A DNA stretch of 64,000 nucleotides from Diphasiastrum complanatum (lineage: Eukaryota > Streptophyta > Lycopodiopsida > Lycopodiales > Lycopodiaceae), in assembly GCA_029204225.1 (NCBI GenBank), contig CM055102.1:47646870-47710869 (forward strand), given 5' to 3'. The notes beneath the pieces were generated by a model that saw only the letters and a list, made by a program, of their open reading frames with translations, searched no databases and had not been told where the DNA came from. Every line of letters starts with the position of its first letter. Position 1 is the first letter of the stretch. This document shows, piece after piece, positions 21,248-33,546 of the stretch. A program made the position numbers and the translations under genes.

Positions 21248-24200
21248 ATAAGCAAGAGAGCTCCTTAGGTGGAGGGGAATCCCAAATTACACAAATTACA
21301 AGTGAAATTATCCTCTCCACTAGAGGTCACCATCAAAAGCGGCTCACTCTACTTTTCTAATAGGGGTCTATTTATTACAAACGTCTAGAAATACTAGTTC
21401 CTACATGGTCATTCCATCTTTCGGGATTCACCATGAGGCTCACACAATTTCTTCTTGTCATTCTTAACTAGCATTCCTCGGCTCTCATTCTTCTTTCATC
21501 TCTTCTTCTTCAAAGACCTCTCCGGTCTAAGGTAAGATGTGCTCAAGGGTAGCTCTGGCCGAGTATCTTGGGGATCGCCAACATCATCCCACCCTTAATG
21601 TGTTGCAGGATCCACTGCAATCCATATTGAATGATATTGCTCTACTTCTGCATTGGCATCTTCGATTGTCACTTGGAAAAGCGTAGATTCTCGTTCGTTT
21701 ACATAAAATCAAGTGCTTATTCTGCCAGTCTTTACCACAAAAATTTTTTTTCGCAAACTACCACAATTTAACCAAAATGTCCTAATATTACTGCAAATGG
21801 TTGATATCTTCAATATTGAGGGCTCTCAACAGCTTACAACCTTGCTTGCTTGAGTGTCTCCCTTGTATCTTTTTTTTTTTTTCTCTTTTTCTCTCTTTGT
21901 CACTTTGTATCTACCATGGATGGTTTCACTTCTAGTTTCTTGGCAGATTCTAGCTTCTAGGAGGTCTGTATCCTCCATTCTGCTTCTCGGTGTTTCTGTA
22001 GTTCTTTTCCCAATAGAAGTCCCAGTCTTATCAATACTTTTTCCTTGACGAGAAGAGGAGAACCTTCGATTGGTAGGTTGCACAAAGCTTGGGTTATCAG
22101 TCTCCAAGGAGATGGACTTATCATCAAATTGGTGGTAGAAACAGATTTGGATGGATGGGTTGGTGATGATAGGGAAACACGATGAAGGGCTTGGTGGGAG
22201 GGTGAAGGAACTGACAATACTACAGTTGCAGCTTAGACCTTTCCAGTGTCGAGCTTTGACCACCACTTACTTGGTGAGGTGCTCACTTTGTCCTGCAAGC
22301 TCACTGTTGTCTTCACCATTTTCTTTTTTGTAGCTCCTTCCTTTCGATCCATTACTTTTGGATCTCTTCAAGCTTCACATAAGGTGGTTCAGCTATCATT
22401 GCTCCATAGAGTTTCTTTTGATCAAGATCGATTTGAATCATTTGTTGCTTAAGTTTCTTCCTTTCCTCCTCAGTTTCTTGGCTTTATTTTTTTTTGTTGC
22501 TTTGTCTGTTTTTTTAAATCTCTTTTCTAGCTGACCACCAACTATTGTAGGTGGTCGTTGGTCTCCACAAGACACTTGCAATAATCTCTTAGCTGCTTCG
22601 GTAAGATTATCAAGGTCTGAAAAAACTGAGATTTCTCAAATGGATAACGAGATGATGGAAAACAGAGAAATGGAAGGAAGGGTGGTGGTGGTGATGTCGG
22701 TAGATGGTGTGGGCGATAGGCATGAGAGTAGATGCAAATGTTGTGGCAAGAGGGTTGGTTGATGGAAATATGGATGATGTAGATATAGGAGTGATTGAAG
22801 AGGACAATTGATTTTCCAATGCTTGTACTTCCCATCTTCTGAAGGATATTTGTCGTGACTGGGGTACTTCTTATGATTGAGTCCCTTTTGGATTGCCCAT
22901 CTGCCTTCTTAGCCTCATCTTTTTCGTCTTTGGTTTTGTGACCTTGGTTGGTGATCTTATTGATGTGTTTGCTAGCAATGTGGCTGCTCTTGTGTATGCT
23001 TGCAAATCCACTCTGCCCCCTACCAAAAAAAAGAAAAATCTGTTGGTGGGGATGTTCTTGTTGGTATCTTGCATGCTCAAGGTTGGATCATCGTTTGGAA
23101 CACGCCATTGAAGCACGTTGAACATCGAATTTTGACCAAATGTTTTCAAATTTTTTGTTGTAGTTGACTCGAAGAGGAACATCTCAATGATATATGTGAA
23201 TCAACTCTGAAGTGACATGGATTTCTCAAATTTGCAATATGCCCAAAAATTCTAAACGTTCTACAAGGCAATGTGGAGATGGATAGATGAATGATAATTT
23301 ATTCTTAAGATACTCGACAATTATGACTCTCGTTCAATGGCTATCCCGCTTGTAAAAATGAAGGAAGATCAAATCTGGAAAAATTACATTCGATCACAAG
23401 AAAACAACACTTTAAGCATACACATAGATCACATAAACAATGATAAAAATAAACAAGGAAATATACCATTTTTACAAGGAGTTGATAATTGTAGAACACC
23501 ATGTGGAACAAAAATTTCAGTCATCAAGATTGATACTTCACCTGGATAATTGCAATTTTGCATTGTGAGTTAGAGTAGAAAACTCTGAGATGCCCTTGTC
23601 AAAAACAAGACAAGATTGGTGACATTAAATCTACCATCATTGATAGCAGATGTTGTAAGATATAGCTTGAAATGCATGGCAGGAGAAGGTACTATTTCCT
23701 TGATACTCCTCTAATCAAAAGATTCATTAAAATGAATTTCTATATAGATTTCCTATTCCCCCCTTCAAAACACTGTGTGTGGGTAAAGGGTAATTTGAAT
23801 TTAGAGTGGGCCCCTTAGATGTATGCATGGGGAGGAGGGCCATGCATGTCTTTCCCCATACATGCATCCTCCTCCCCATCCTTTTATTTCAAAAAAGTGT
23901 ATGCATGGGTGAGGGGAGGAGGATGCATGAGGCCCCTCACCCATGCATACAAAAGTGTATGTAAGTTTTAATATCTATATAAGTTTACAAAGGTCGTGGA
24001 TAACCATAGGTTTTGAGGTATGGTGTAGAGTTTACATGATAAGGCTAAACTGTTTAGTATAAACTATACCCTATAGATGTGAAACTATCCGGTTACCAGA
24101 TAGTAGCATGCTCGAATGGTGATGTAGTCTATATTGGATTTAGTAGTGAAAGAGCTCCATTTTGAGTGGTACCATTCGATAGTCGAAAGTGTCGAGGTTG

Positions 24201-26019
24201 TTAAGTCAAGTCGAGTCAGTGTTGACTTGTCGATGGTGGATCATCAAACTTGAATATTCGTTGTCGAGTCGAGTTTTTTCCTACTTTGAATAACCGTGTA
24301 TTTTTGCAGACTGTTCGAATATGCGTGTAAAACTGTAGACTGTCTCAAATAATAGTTCATTTTTGCAAAATCTTGTAGAGAGTGGATATTTACATTGTAT
24401 GGGAGTACTCAGAAGATGTATTTAGGTGAGTAGGAGTAAGATTAAACTCTAACATGATTGTTGAAAGATGCTCTAGATATGATGCCTCCTATGGCAAAAG
24501 AGTGGTGTTACCCAAAATGCATGTACACACCTGCAATGAAGGCATGTCATTGGAGCTCATGGGTATTTGATAGTTGTCCTTGGTGGCTAGATTTTCCTGT
24601 TGGCCAATATCCTTTTGAAGAGAAGGAAGTGTTCATGCGAGAGCAAACTCACGCGCATTGCAACCAAGAAACATGTATGTGGGGCCAATAGTTATATTAG
24701 ACTATTAATGTTTCTTTGAACAATAATTGTCTAACACTAAGTGCATGTATCTTTTTATTTTTCTTTTTTTAGGCCAAAATATTGAGGTCTAATAAGTTGT
24801 CTACACAAAAAGCCACTCATGAGGAGATACCCTCTACTTCACATAGAAGCACAAGCTCATCCCCTCCACCATCGCTTGTCAAGTCTCGTCAGTATCATTC
24901 ACGTAAGTGATTTAATTAAAATTAGATTTATAACTATTGATTTTTTATCAAGGCTATACCAATTGTGCATATATTGGTATTTGTACATCACACATGACAC
25001 AAAGCTAATGACAAGAGGTAGAAAAGCTACATCTACATATATTGATGAGAGTGAAGATTCAAAAATGGCACCATTGGAAGAGCTTGGTACAACTAAAAAG
25101 ACATATAGTTAAGCAAGAGTTTCAGAGAGCACCTCTAGCATCACACTTGGAAAGGTAACTGTTTTGAATGAGTCAAGCTTCATACTTGGTACCACGCTAA
25201 ATAGAAAAAAAAATTCTTCTAGGTGAGCCATTTGGAGAATGCAATTGAGAACTCATAGGTGGGTGAGATTAGATTATACATCAAGGGCGAACACATGAGG
25301 TCTGCATCACCTTGCATTGTAGTCACAATTCCAAATAGGTGTTGTTCGTCAGTGGTATGAAACCTGAGATCCCCAAATGGAACGAGTAAAATCTTGATGA
25401 TGTAGAGGGAATGTTTTCCTTGGCAAATAGGGTGCTTGCGGAAGAGAGAAATCTAATCATCATGCACAACTATATGAGAAGGATGCCATAACTCATCTTT
25501 CAGAAAAGCATCATTTCTTCCAATTGGGATATCAGAGCATAAGGTTTATTGATGCACCATTCTATTTCACTTAGTATGGAGGTAAGATAAACTATTTACT
25601 GACACTATTTAATATGCTTTATTAGTCAATCTATCTTCACCATTTTTCAAAACAAAGTATGTTAATGATATTTTTTTTCCATGCAAATCCATACATTGTC
25701 TTGGCAGTGTATCATAAAATTGGGCAGACTAGATCGAGGACAATTTGAGGCAGAATGAGTGGGCGAGGGATGAGAATGGAAATCCTTGGAGAGATAAAGT
25801 TATTTCTAGTATACCTAGTTGTTGGTTGCTGCATAGGAGTGGCTTGCATACGAGTGGCGCACAATGTACTAGTGCTTTAATGTCATACATATAGTGCAAA
25901 TATTCAGTAATACAAGCGATGTCATAGTTGATTTCAAGGTCAAGACTGGTGTGCTTTTGCACTATGCCTCATCTCTAAGTAGACATGTAGTGGGATTGGA
26001 GGCACAATAAAGAATAGTT
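21248..26019. other. About 4.8 kb without a supported gene
   Basis: Mostly AT-rich DNA. Polypyrimidine tracts near 21870 and 22480 and a polypurine tract near 23028 create false open frames. A strong inverted repeat lies at 23898-23951. Short frames near 24458-24691 and 24819-25112 show no motif. Confidence 0.4.
23898..23951. repeat. Perfect 19-bp stem hairpin
   Basis: TGTATGCATGGGTGAGGGG at 23898-23916 is exactly complementary to 23933-23951, with a 16-base loop. A weaker related inverted repeat lies just upstream, where ATGGGGAGGAGG near 23830 pairs with CCTCCTCCCCAT near 23870. Confidence 0.85.
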
Positions 26020-27443
26020 GAATCCATTGACGAAAAAGAAGTTGTTCTGCAGATACTAGAAACGAAACAACCACGAGATTCAAGACTGCCAGATACTACA
26101 AGCAAAGAACAACAGCAAGGGATAGTCAAATTAAGTGGCCAATGCAGCTACAAAAGCTTCACAACCCATTCAAGAAGCGGATCATGATGCCTTCATGACT
26201 AGCCATGAAGGAGCATCCAACGATAGTTCTTGGTTCCTAGAGTCCGGTGCCACTCAGCATATGACCAACCTCATTGGCTGTTTCGAGTCCTATACACCCT
26301 ATAGTACCAACAAATATGTTTGCCTTGGCGATAATAGCACACAAGATATTAAAGGTGAAGGTACTGTAAGATTAAGCTTTGCAATTGATCAGTCTAAGCT
26401 ACTTTCTAAAGTCTTGTATGTACCCAACTTATCTACAAATCTACTCTCTATAAGCAGAAATATAGATCTAGGACATAAAGTACAATTCGAATGTGATCAA
26501 TGCAAAGTAGTTGATAGGACAGGCAAGATCCTAGCACTCGGAAAGAGACATGGATACTTGTATAGATTAAGTCATTGCTTTTCTGCACTAGTCAGGCGCT
26601 CAGTACTTCTATCCATGAAAATAAAAGTTTACTTTGGCATTATAGACTTGGTCACTTGAATCATGCTGCTGTACAACAAATGTCTAAACATTCTATTGTC
26701 CTTGATTTAGACTATCCTAGTGTCGAGTTACTTGTCTGTCAAGACTGTCTAGTTGGTAAACAGACTAGGAAACCATTTAGATCAAGCCATCAACATACTA
26801 CTAGAGGATTGTTAGACATTGTGCATTCAGACATTTGTGGCCCAATGAAAAATCCTTCTCTGAAGAATGCAAAGTATTTTATAACTTTTATTGATGAATT
26901 CTCCAGAAGGACTGGTGTGTATTTTATCAAGAAAAAATTAGAAGCTTTTAATTGCTTCAAAATTTTCAAGGAGCGTGTAGAAAAAGAGACTGGAAGGACG
27001 ATCAAGTCCTTAAGGTCAGACAATGGTGGAGAATACATCTCTACTGAATTTAAGGAGTACTGCCAAAGCCAAAGCATTGAGCAGCAATTCATCACTCCTT
27101 ACAGTCCTCAGTCTAATGGCTTACTCTGGTTGAATCAGCCAAATGTATGCTAGCGCATGCATCGTTGCCCAAGAGCTTCTGGGCCGAAGCTGTCTCCACT
27201 GTAGCTTACGTCCAGAACATATGTTCGACCAAGGCCCTCTCAGGCAAAACACCCCATGAGGTGTGGACAGGCTTCAAGCCTTCTATGAAGAACCTAAGAG
27301 TGTTCGGATGCGTTGCCTATGTGCAAATCCCAAAAGACACGAGGAAGAAATTTGACTTCCAAGGTCTCAAGACCATCTTGATTGGATATACCTCATCTGA
27401 TAACACATACAAGCTGTATGATCCCGATATGTGGATCCAATAA
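26020..27443 (+). pseudogene. Ty1/copia protease-integrase fragment
   Basis: A gag tail (about 26020-26134) leads to the protease motif SSWFLESGATQHMTN (DSG position reads ESG). The pre-integrase domain follows (LLWHYRLGHLNHAAVQQM ... CQDCLVGKQTRKPF). The integrase core has LLDIVHSDICGPM, FIDEFSRRTGVYF and LRSDNGGEYIS. Near 27120 a deletion removes the block that normally reads AERKNR, with loss of the catalytic Glu and a frame change. The next frame (27147-27443) continues LPKSFWAEAV ... VFGCVAYVQIP ... ILIGYTSSDNTYKLYD. Reverse transcriptase and RNase H are absent. It is a dead fragment, related to the 31 kb and 50-57 kb elements. Confidence 0.8.
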
Positions 27444-27552
27444 TGAACATACAATTGTATTCTACACACAAAATTGCAAGATATCATCACTTAGTGCACC
27501 ACACCAATGGATAGATGAACCCAAGAGAACTCATGTATAAGCATGAAATGAG

Positions 27553-27608
<56 letters not shown>

Positions 27609-29271
27609 CACGTTCTCCCATGCTTTGTACACTATTTATAACAGGTCTATGCCCTATTTTGAATGTGGTTTCCCTCCATAGAAACTTCTAGATCCAAAAC
27701 TCTGCTCACAATATGGATATCAAGAAAGGACAAAGATGGAGGAGACAAACAAGCAAGTGGTCATCACTCACATTTATTGTTTGGTGGTTGTTATTTTTTA
27801 GAGAGTTCAGAGTTGGAAGCATTGTGGAATCATCTCATTCACATTCTATTTGGTTCTTCATGTTCTAGTTATATGTTGATGTGTACAATTGATGTAAGAG
27901 ATAGTGAAACATCCAATTTGGACACCATTCAATTCTCTATATCAATTATGAAAATTTCTTTAGAACTTTAGAAAGGAGATATATACTTAGGATGGAGATC
28001 ATTCTAAAGTTGGATCAAAGTTCTATGGTTAAAACTATGCCAAAACTAGTTGAAGAGGGAGTGTGAGAAATATCAACTAGCTATTTAGTCATATTTTTGT
28101 TAATTGGCAATTTAGGCCAATATGCATTTTAGACTTAGATAGATATTTCAAAGTTATATTAGTCTAAATGTTTTTCAATTATCACTTTTGGAAAGTGAGG
28201 GAAAGTAAGTAGGCGAGTTTGGACCCATTCAAATTTGAAAGATTGGTACATTTATGTCTACAAAAAGCCAAAGGTGGAATTTGGTTGCAAGTGAAATAAA
28301 CACTGGTTTTGTCTAGAATTCTCATCTTTGAGTGAAAGCATCAGCCATTCTATCCAAAATTTATGGAAAAAAATTTCAGATATGGCATTACTTCGTGTAA
28401 GCCCCGTGGGCCTCAGGCCTTCCATGCAAGTCCCGTCCTGGGGCAAGGGCCCTCCCTGCAAGCCTTTTCTTGCCGCCTACCTACCCTCCGTTTCATGCGT
28501 GCCGTCCCTTCGGGCTGCCACAGTACGCGCTCCAGTAACGTCCTCCTCCGCCATTTTCTCGTAACCTCTCTGTCCGAACAGGAGCATTATCCATTGCTTT
28601 CTGTGTAAAGGAAAAGTGGGATGGCATACATGGCTCAAAACCATCAATTTATATACCATTTTCTCTATCAGATGAATTTCTTATGAAGTTAGAAAGATGG
28701 GTCGATGATCGTCACTTTGTTTGATCTTTAACTCTATGGACATATTCAAGTACACTTGACTGTGACTGATTATTTGCTGCGTGATATATGCAGATGCTAT
28801 GACCATTCTGATTATTTTATATACCATGCTGATGCACATTGATACGCAGCCACTAGCCATCTCGTAAGGGAACCAGTATAAAACTTTAATGAATTGGTAT
28901 TTACTACTTTAAGGACTGCTGCTATTCTAGTAAACTGTACTTGAGCTCCTGGAGTGATAAATGACTCAGTTCCCAAACACGCGCAAATGAGGGAATATAT
29001 GCTCCCAAACGGATCTTTGGATTTCTCCCACTCCGACTGCTAAAGGTAGCCTCCACTCAAAATAAGAAGAAAACGTCTCATGAAGTTGGGGCGCACTCAG
29101 TCTCTTATTTCTCCTTGAAACTCTTTTTATTTGGAAGAAACGGGCTTCCTTGCATATTAATCATAACAGCGTTGCCAGACTGGTCGCTGAGCTTATACAA
29201 TACTTGAAGAACGGAAGACGGAATTATAGGTTTCTGCTGGCTGTGGAGGCAGCGCATTTTCTTTTTCAATT
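27444..29271. other. No supported gene; microsatellite and upstream region of the iron transporter homologue
   Basis: A (GA)n run lies at 27556-27606. A GC-rich stretch at 28380-28570 could be part of a distant 5' leader or another repeat; its open frames carry no motif. The last few hundred bases should contain the promoter of the gene that starts at 29272, but no element was identified with confidence. Confidence 0.4.
27556..27606. repeat. (GA)n microsatellite
   Basis: An uninterrupted GA run of about 51 bases. Confidence 0.95.
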
Positions 29272-30150
29272 ATGAACGCATTATCTTGCACCCATGGAAA
29301 AGGGGATGTGACTGAGCTTCCTCATCTAGCTGGACGTTTAAATGTTGGAGGTAACGACCGAGGCGAGTGCTCTTCAGATCCCGAATCGCCACCATTGCAC
29401 TTAGCATCGCCATGCTCCAACTCCGCAGATCTATTGCATCCTCATGGACACTTTCACTACTCTCAACGATCCTCATGGCTTAGGGCCATGATTCTTGGAG
29501 CTAATGATGGATTGGTTTCCGTGGCCTCCCTCATGATCGGAGTTGGCGCTGTGAAGTATAATATGAAGGAAATTATTCTATCTGGTCTCGCCGGGCTTGT
29601 TGCTGGTGCATGCAGTATGGCCATTGGAGAATATATCTCGGTATTTTCACAACGTGATACAGAGCTCGCAGATCTGGAGAAAGAAAAGCAAGAGCATCAA
29701 GATGGGCCGGATGCACCAGCCCGCGAGCTTGAAGAGCTGACGCAGATCTATGTACGTAGGGGTCTCAGCTATTATCTCGCAAAGCAAGTTGCAGTAGAGC
29801 TCTCTCGGGGAGATGTGATCAAAGCGCATGCAAGGGATGAGCTGGGCATTGATGTGGATACTCTTGCGAACCCACTACAAGCAGCCGCTGCATCAGCATT
29901 TTCGTTTACTTTTGGCGCAACCGTGCCTCTTCTATCTGGAGCCTTTATTGTAAAATTCAAGATCCGACTTGCTCTGCTTGTGGTAACGTCTTCATTAACC
30001 TTAGCTGCATTTGGTGCTATTGGGGCAAGACTGGGTGGAGCATCAATGCTGAAAGCAGCCCTGCGCGTGTTGCTGGGAGGATGGATAGCTATGATCATCA
30101 CTTATGGAATTCTTATGCTGGTTAGAGCAGTCGGCATGTCAGTGCAATAA
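29272..30150 (+). CDS. Vacuolar iron transporter family protein (CCC1/VIT-like)
   Basis: An intronless ATG-to-TAA frame of 292 residues. A 65-residue soluble N-terminus precedes membrane segment 1 (about 71-93, with the family motif GANDGLVSVASLMIG). Segment 2 (about 99-123) ends in GEYISV. Residues 124-185 form a Glu-rich cytosolic stretch (ELADLEKEKQEHQ, ARELEELTQIYVRRGL, VAVELSR) matching the metal-binding loop of VIT1-type transporters. Segments 3-5 lie at about 189-216 (PLQAAAASAFSFTFGA), 221-246 and 257-286. Family members move Fe2+ or Mn2+ into the vacuole in exchange for protons. Many flowering-plant VIT-like (nodulin-21-type) proteins have a shortened loop; this one keeps it. The frame is intact and likely functional. 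Substrate and membrane location are inferred from family. Confidence 0.9.
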   Translation: MNALSCTHGKGDVTELPHLAGRLNVGGNDRGECSSDPESPPLHLASPCSNSADLLHPHGHFHYSQRSSWLRAMILGANDGLVSVASLMIGVGAVKYNMKEIILSGLAGLVAGACSMAIGEYISVFSQRDTELADLEKEKQEHQDGPDAPARELEELTQIYVRRGLSYYLAKQVAVELSRGDVIKAHARDELGIDVDTLANPLQAAAASAFSFTFGATVPLLSGAFIVKFKIRLALLVVTSSLTLAAFGAIGARLGGASMLKAALRVLLGGWIAMIITYGILMLVRAVGMSVQ

Positions 30151-30604
30151 ATCTATACAGTGTTACAGCTGACAAAACAAAGTTTGACAGACATGGATTG
30201 GAAAGCTCCAATTTGTTTTCTGTCCTCTATACAATGCTGATCGATATCAGAGCACGTTTGGAGCAAAATAATATAAAAAAGTGATACTACATGTTTGAGC
30301 TTGACAAAATTTGCTTAGAATTGGTGCCAATATTCATTCTCAATTTGTGAATCGCTTGAGAAGATTTTAAAGTATTATAGATTGATCTGCATGAGTGGTT
30401 AATTATAAATGCTATTAAAAATTCCAATATGGAATTGGTGTGAATCAATTCAATTCATTGTTGGTGGAATTTTGGCTTTTTGAATTGAGAACCACTATGG
30501 TAAGATTCGAATGCTTGTCTAATTTTCAAAATCCTTGGTTTTTTCTGCTTGTTTAAATGACATATTGGTACAGATTCATTTTTCTGTATATGCCCATTAT
30601 GTCC
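30151..30604. other. 3' flank of the iron transporter homologue
   Basis: AT-rich DNA containing the presumed 3' untranslated region; no clear polyadenylation signal was assigned. Copia LTR similarity begins near 30605. Confidence 0.4.
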
Positions 30605-31057
30605 TAGTTTAGAGTTGATTAGAGATTGCTATTGCGCTTAATTTAGACTTTTATTTTAATCGCTCAGAGATAGCTTAGAGTACATGGCTTCGATCTGCAA
30701 ATTTGTTGTACTCATTTACATCTGTTTTATTTTATACTGAATCAATACTATATTCTTATTGCGTTTAGGTTCGCCTCAGAATGTATGTGTTTCTATAGTT
30801 CTTCGCGACTGATTATTTGTTTGATAATTCAATGCTTAATGTTTGGCTATGTAATCATTATAGTACTATTGATCTAAAAGTTAGTTACTATAAGATCAAA
30901 TGTGATTTCTATCACTATTGTTTTGTTCGAACTTGATAGGCGTAGCCATGCATAGAGAAAAAGAAAGATAGTGCGAACGATAAGTTTTTATTCTTGTCGT
31001 TCGAATTTCTTTATTCGATTCTATTCGACCTATCTTTTCACACACCTCTTTCCAACA
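30605..31057 (+). repeat. Copia 5' LTR (5'-truncated)
   Basis: The segment ends TTTCCAACA immediately before a tRNA-iMet primer site. It matches, in reverse orientation, part of the LTR at 50665-51480. Shared blocks include TTAGAGATTGCTATTG, CTTAGAGATAGC and GTTGTACTCATTTAC. The expected TGTTGGA opening is not found upstream, so the 5' part is missing. Confidence 0.6.
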
Positions 31058-31069
31058 TGGTATCAGAGC
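31058..31069 (+). promoter_or_regulatory. Primer-binding site (tRNA-iMet type)
   Basis: TGGTATCAGAGC directly follows the LTR end. A second, weaker match occurs near 31170. Confidence 0.75.
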
Positions 31070-31241
31070 ATTGATTCTTCAAGGCCTAATACTAAATCAG
31101 AGCGCAAGCTCTTATATTTGTATCTTTCGTGATATCAAATTATTCTTCAGTCCGAATCAATTTGTTTTGGTATCAGAGAATTGATTTCCAATTGTAGCAA
31201 AGCACGGTATCTCTCTTAGCATCGACACACTAAAGTTCCAA

Positions 31242-32670
31242 ATGGATTCTCAAAGTAAAGATGGTCTTATTGCAGAGAAGCTGAATGAATCCAATTATCA
31301 TTTATGGAAATTTAAGATCAAGACCTTGCTAATCACCAACGAGTTGTGGGATGTTGTTACAAATATTGAAGTGAAGCCTGAAGACGACATAGAAGACTCA
31401 AAATGGAAATCGAAGGATGGTAAAGCTTTCGCACTTATTATCCTCAATATATCAGATACTCAGATTGGCACAGTAGCTGAGGCCAAAACTTTGAAAGAAG
31501 TTTGGGACATCCTGAGCTCACTATATGATGTGAGAAATGTAACTACCAAGTTACATCTTCGAAGGAAATTCTTCACACTCAAGATGTCGAATAATAATTC
31601 TCTTCGGAATCATATTACCCAGTTTAAGAATCTCTTGCAATAGATGGCCACTGTCGGATCAGTCATAGATGAGTCATAGATGATCAAGATGCAATTATGA
31701 CATTGCTTTCAAGCCTGTCCTCTACATATGAGAATTGGGTGATGATCATCACGACACACTTAAAAGCGAAGAATGTAGCCAAGCAATCTGATCAACAAGT
31801 AAATATAGTTACAGCATCTTCCGAAGTCGAAACAGACAAAGGCGCTTTTATGGTCAAAGACAAATACGCAAATTCGGATGATTTGTGGTTTCTAGATTTT
31901 GGAGCTACTCAACACATGACCAATCATCGTGAGATTTTCCATTCCTATACACATTACAACACAAAGAAGTATGTCATCATGGTGATGATAGCACTCACAC
32001 TATCGAAGGTGAAGGTACTATAAGATTAAGATTCCAACATGATCAAACTTCTATCAAAAGTCTTGTATGTATCTAAACTCTCTGCAAATCTGTTATCAGT
32101 AAGTAGAATTACATATTTAGGTCATAAGGTGGAGTTTGAGTCTGATCAATAGAATTATCAATAGGAGTAATAAGAGGCTTGCACTCGGCATGAGGCATGG
32201 ATACTTATATAGATTGGCACATTGTTATATAGATTAATTAGAAATCAGAGGCTTTCATCAAGTTCAGACAATTCAATGAGCATGCAGAAAATCAAACTGG
32301 CAAACGAATCAAAACATTGAGGTCTGACAACGGGGGAGAATACATCAAGGAGTACTACCTTAACAACGACATTGAGCAACAATATATTACCTCCTATTCA
32401 CCTCAGTCAAATGGTCTTGCTGAAAGAAAGAATAGAACCTTAGTCGAATCGGCAAAGTGTATGTTATCACATGTGACACTTCCGAGGTCTTTCTGGACTG
32501 AAGCTATTTCAACAGCAACCTATATTCAGAACAAATGTCCTACTAAAGGTCTCTTAGAGAAAACACCATTCGAAGTTTTGACAGGTACCAAACCTTCTTT
32601 ATCGAATTTAAAAGTTTTTGGATGTACTGCTTATGCACAGATTCCCCATGATCTCTAGAAGAATCCCTGG
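31242..32670 (+). pseudogene. Ty1/copia gag-protease-integrase, decayed
   Basis: Gag begins at ATG 31242 (LNESNYHLWKFKIKTLL, LKEVWDILSSLYDVRN, RKFFTLKMSNN) and is stopped by TAG after NLLQ. After a small rearrangement a second frame gives LLSSLSSTYENWV and the protease motif LWFLDFGATQHMTNH, in which DSG has become DFG. The pre-integrase and first part of the integrase are largely deleted. The core resumes at LRSDNGGEYIKEYY and keeps SPQSNGLAERKNRTLVES, including the catalytic Glu. A stop follows AYAQIPHDL near 32656. Confidence 0.8.
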
Positions 32671-32978
32671 AGCAGAAAATGCAGTATCAGCAGAGAGCTT
32701 ACTTATCTGTTGAGAGCCTTACCAAGATCCTTCTAGACAACCAGAACGCAATGCTTCTGACCAAGCCCTCTACAACAACAAAGAAAAGACTAAGAAGCAA
32801 TTCAAGCCTAAGAAGGAGTCAGATCGAAGGCATGATCGAGATCAACAAGCAGAAGGAGCCAACAAAGGCAAATGGAAGAACAAAGAAAGGTCGAAACAGT
32901 AGAGTGGAGACAAGAAGACATGCGTGAGATGCAAATGTGAAGGACATACTGTCGATTTGTATTGGCTGAATCCGAAGT
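32660..32978 (+). pseudogene. Displaced copia gag tail with zinc knuckle
   Basis: Lys-rich residues near 32750-32900 lead to CVRCKCEGHT (about 32918-32950), a CCHC-type nucleocapsid motif. This block belongs between gag and protease but here lies after integrase, next to the LTR-like repeat copy B. Stops and frame changes are present. Confidence 0.6.
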
Positions 32979-33546
32979 AATCCATGATTAGTTATAGATT
33001 GTTTAGTCTATCTGATTAGATATGCTACTCTAAATGTATGCAATTACTAGATGTATAAAATACATATAGTAATAGATAGAAAATATACAAAATAGAAGTC
33101 CACTTGTGAGCAAGACAATTTTGTAACAAGATCCACAGAGATCCAAGAAGTCCGCTAGTAAGCGAGACACTACTCGTGGGAGAACGCCGCTTCTCTCACG
33201 CCAATGCGCAGTGTGGATCTGTCATACAACGCTCAAAATCAAGAACATCAATAGATGATATTGTAGCTATTATGCACATATCACTCTTAATTTTTATATG
33301 ATCTTGAATGAGTTACTGTCTAATATTGCTCATGTATCTCATTCACTTGTTTTATCAATTTCGCACAATGGTTAAGTTTTGTTGAATGCTGTATTAAATC
33401 ATCACGTAGATCAGCAGTGTTTGTGTACTTTTTGGAGGATTGTAGGAATGATATAGCAGGCAGTGACCAGCAATCATATCTGAAATCCATCCGAATTCAT
33501 TCTGTTCGCAATTAAATAATTTAATTAATTTATTTTTCGCATCAAC
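32979..33546 (+). repeat. Dispersed LTR-like repeat, copy B
   Basis: It aligns with the reverse complement of 1215-1770 over its length. It interrupts the copia element exactly before the RT codons for MVQPKGYI. Its opening reads AATCCATGATTAG and its end TTTTTCGCATCAAC. No duplication of flanking bases was seen. Confidence 0.6.

Noticed and set aside
28380-28600. GC-rich frames upstream of the iron transporter homologue
   Set aside because: No motif and no in-phase join to ATG 29272; perhaps leader or repeat sequence only.
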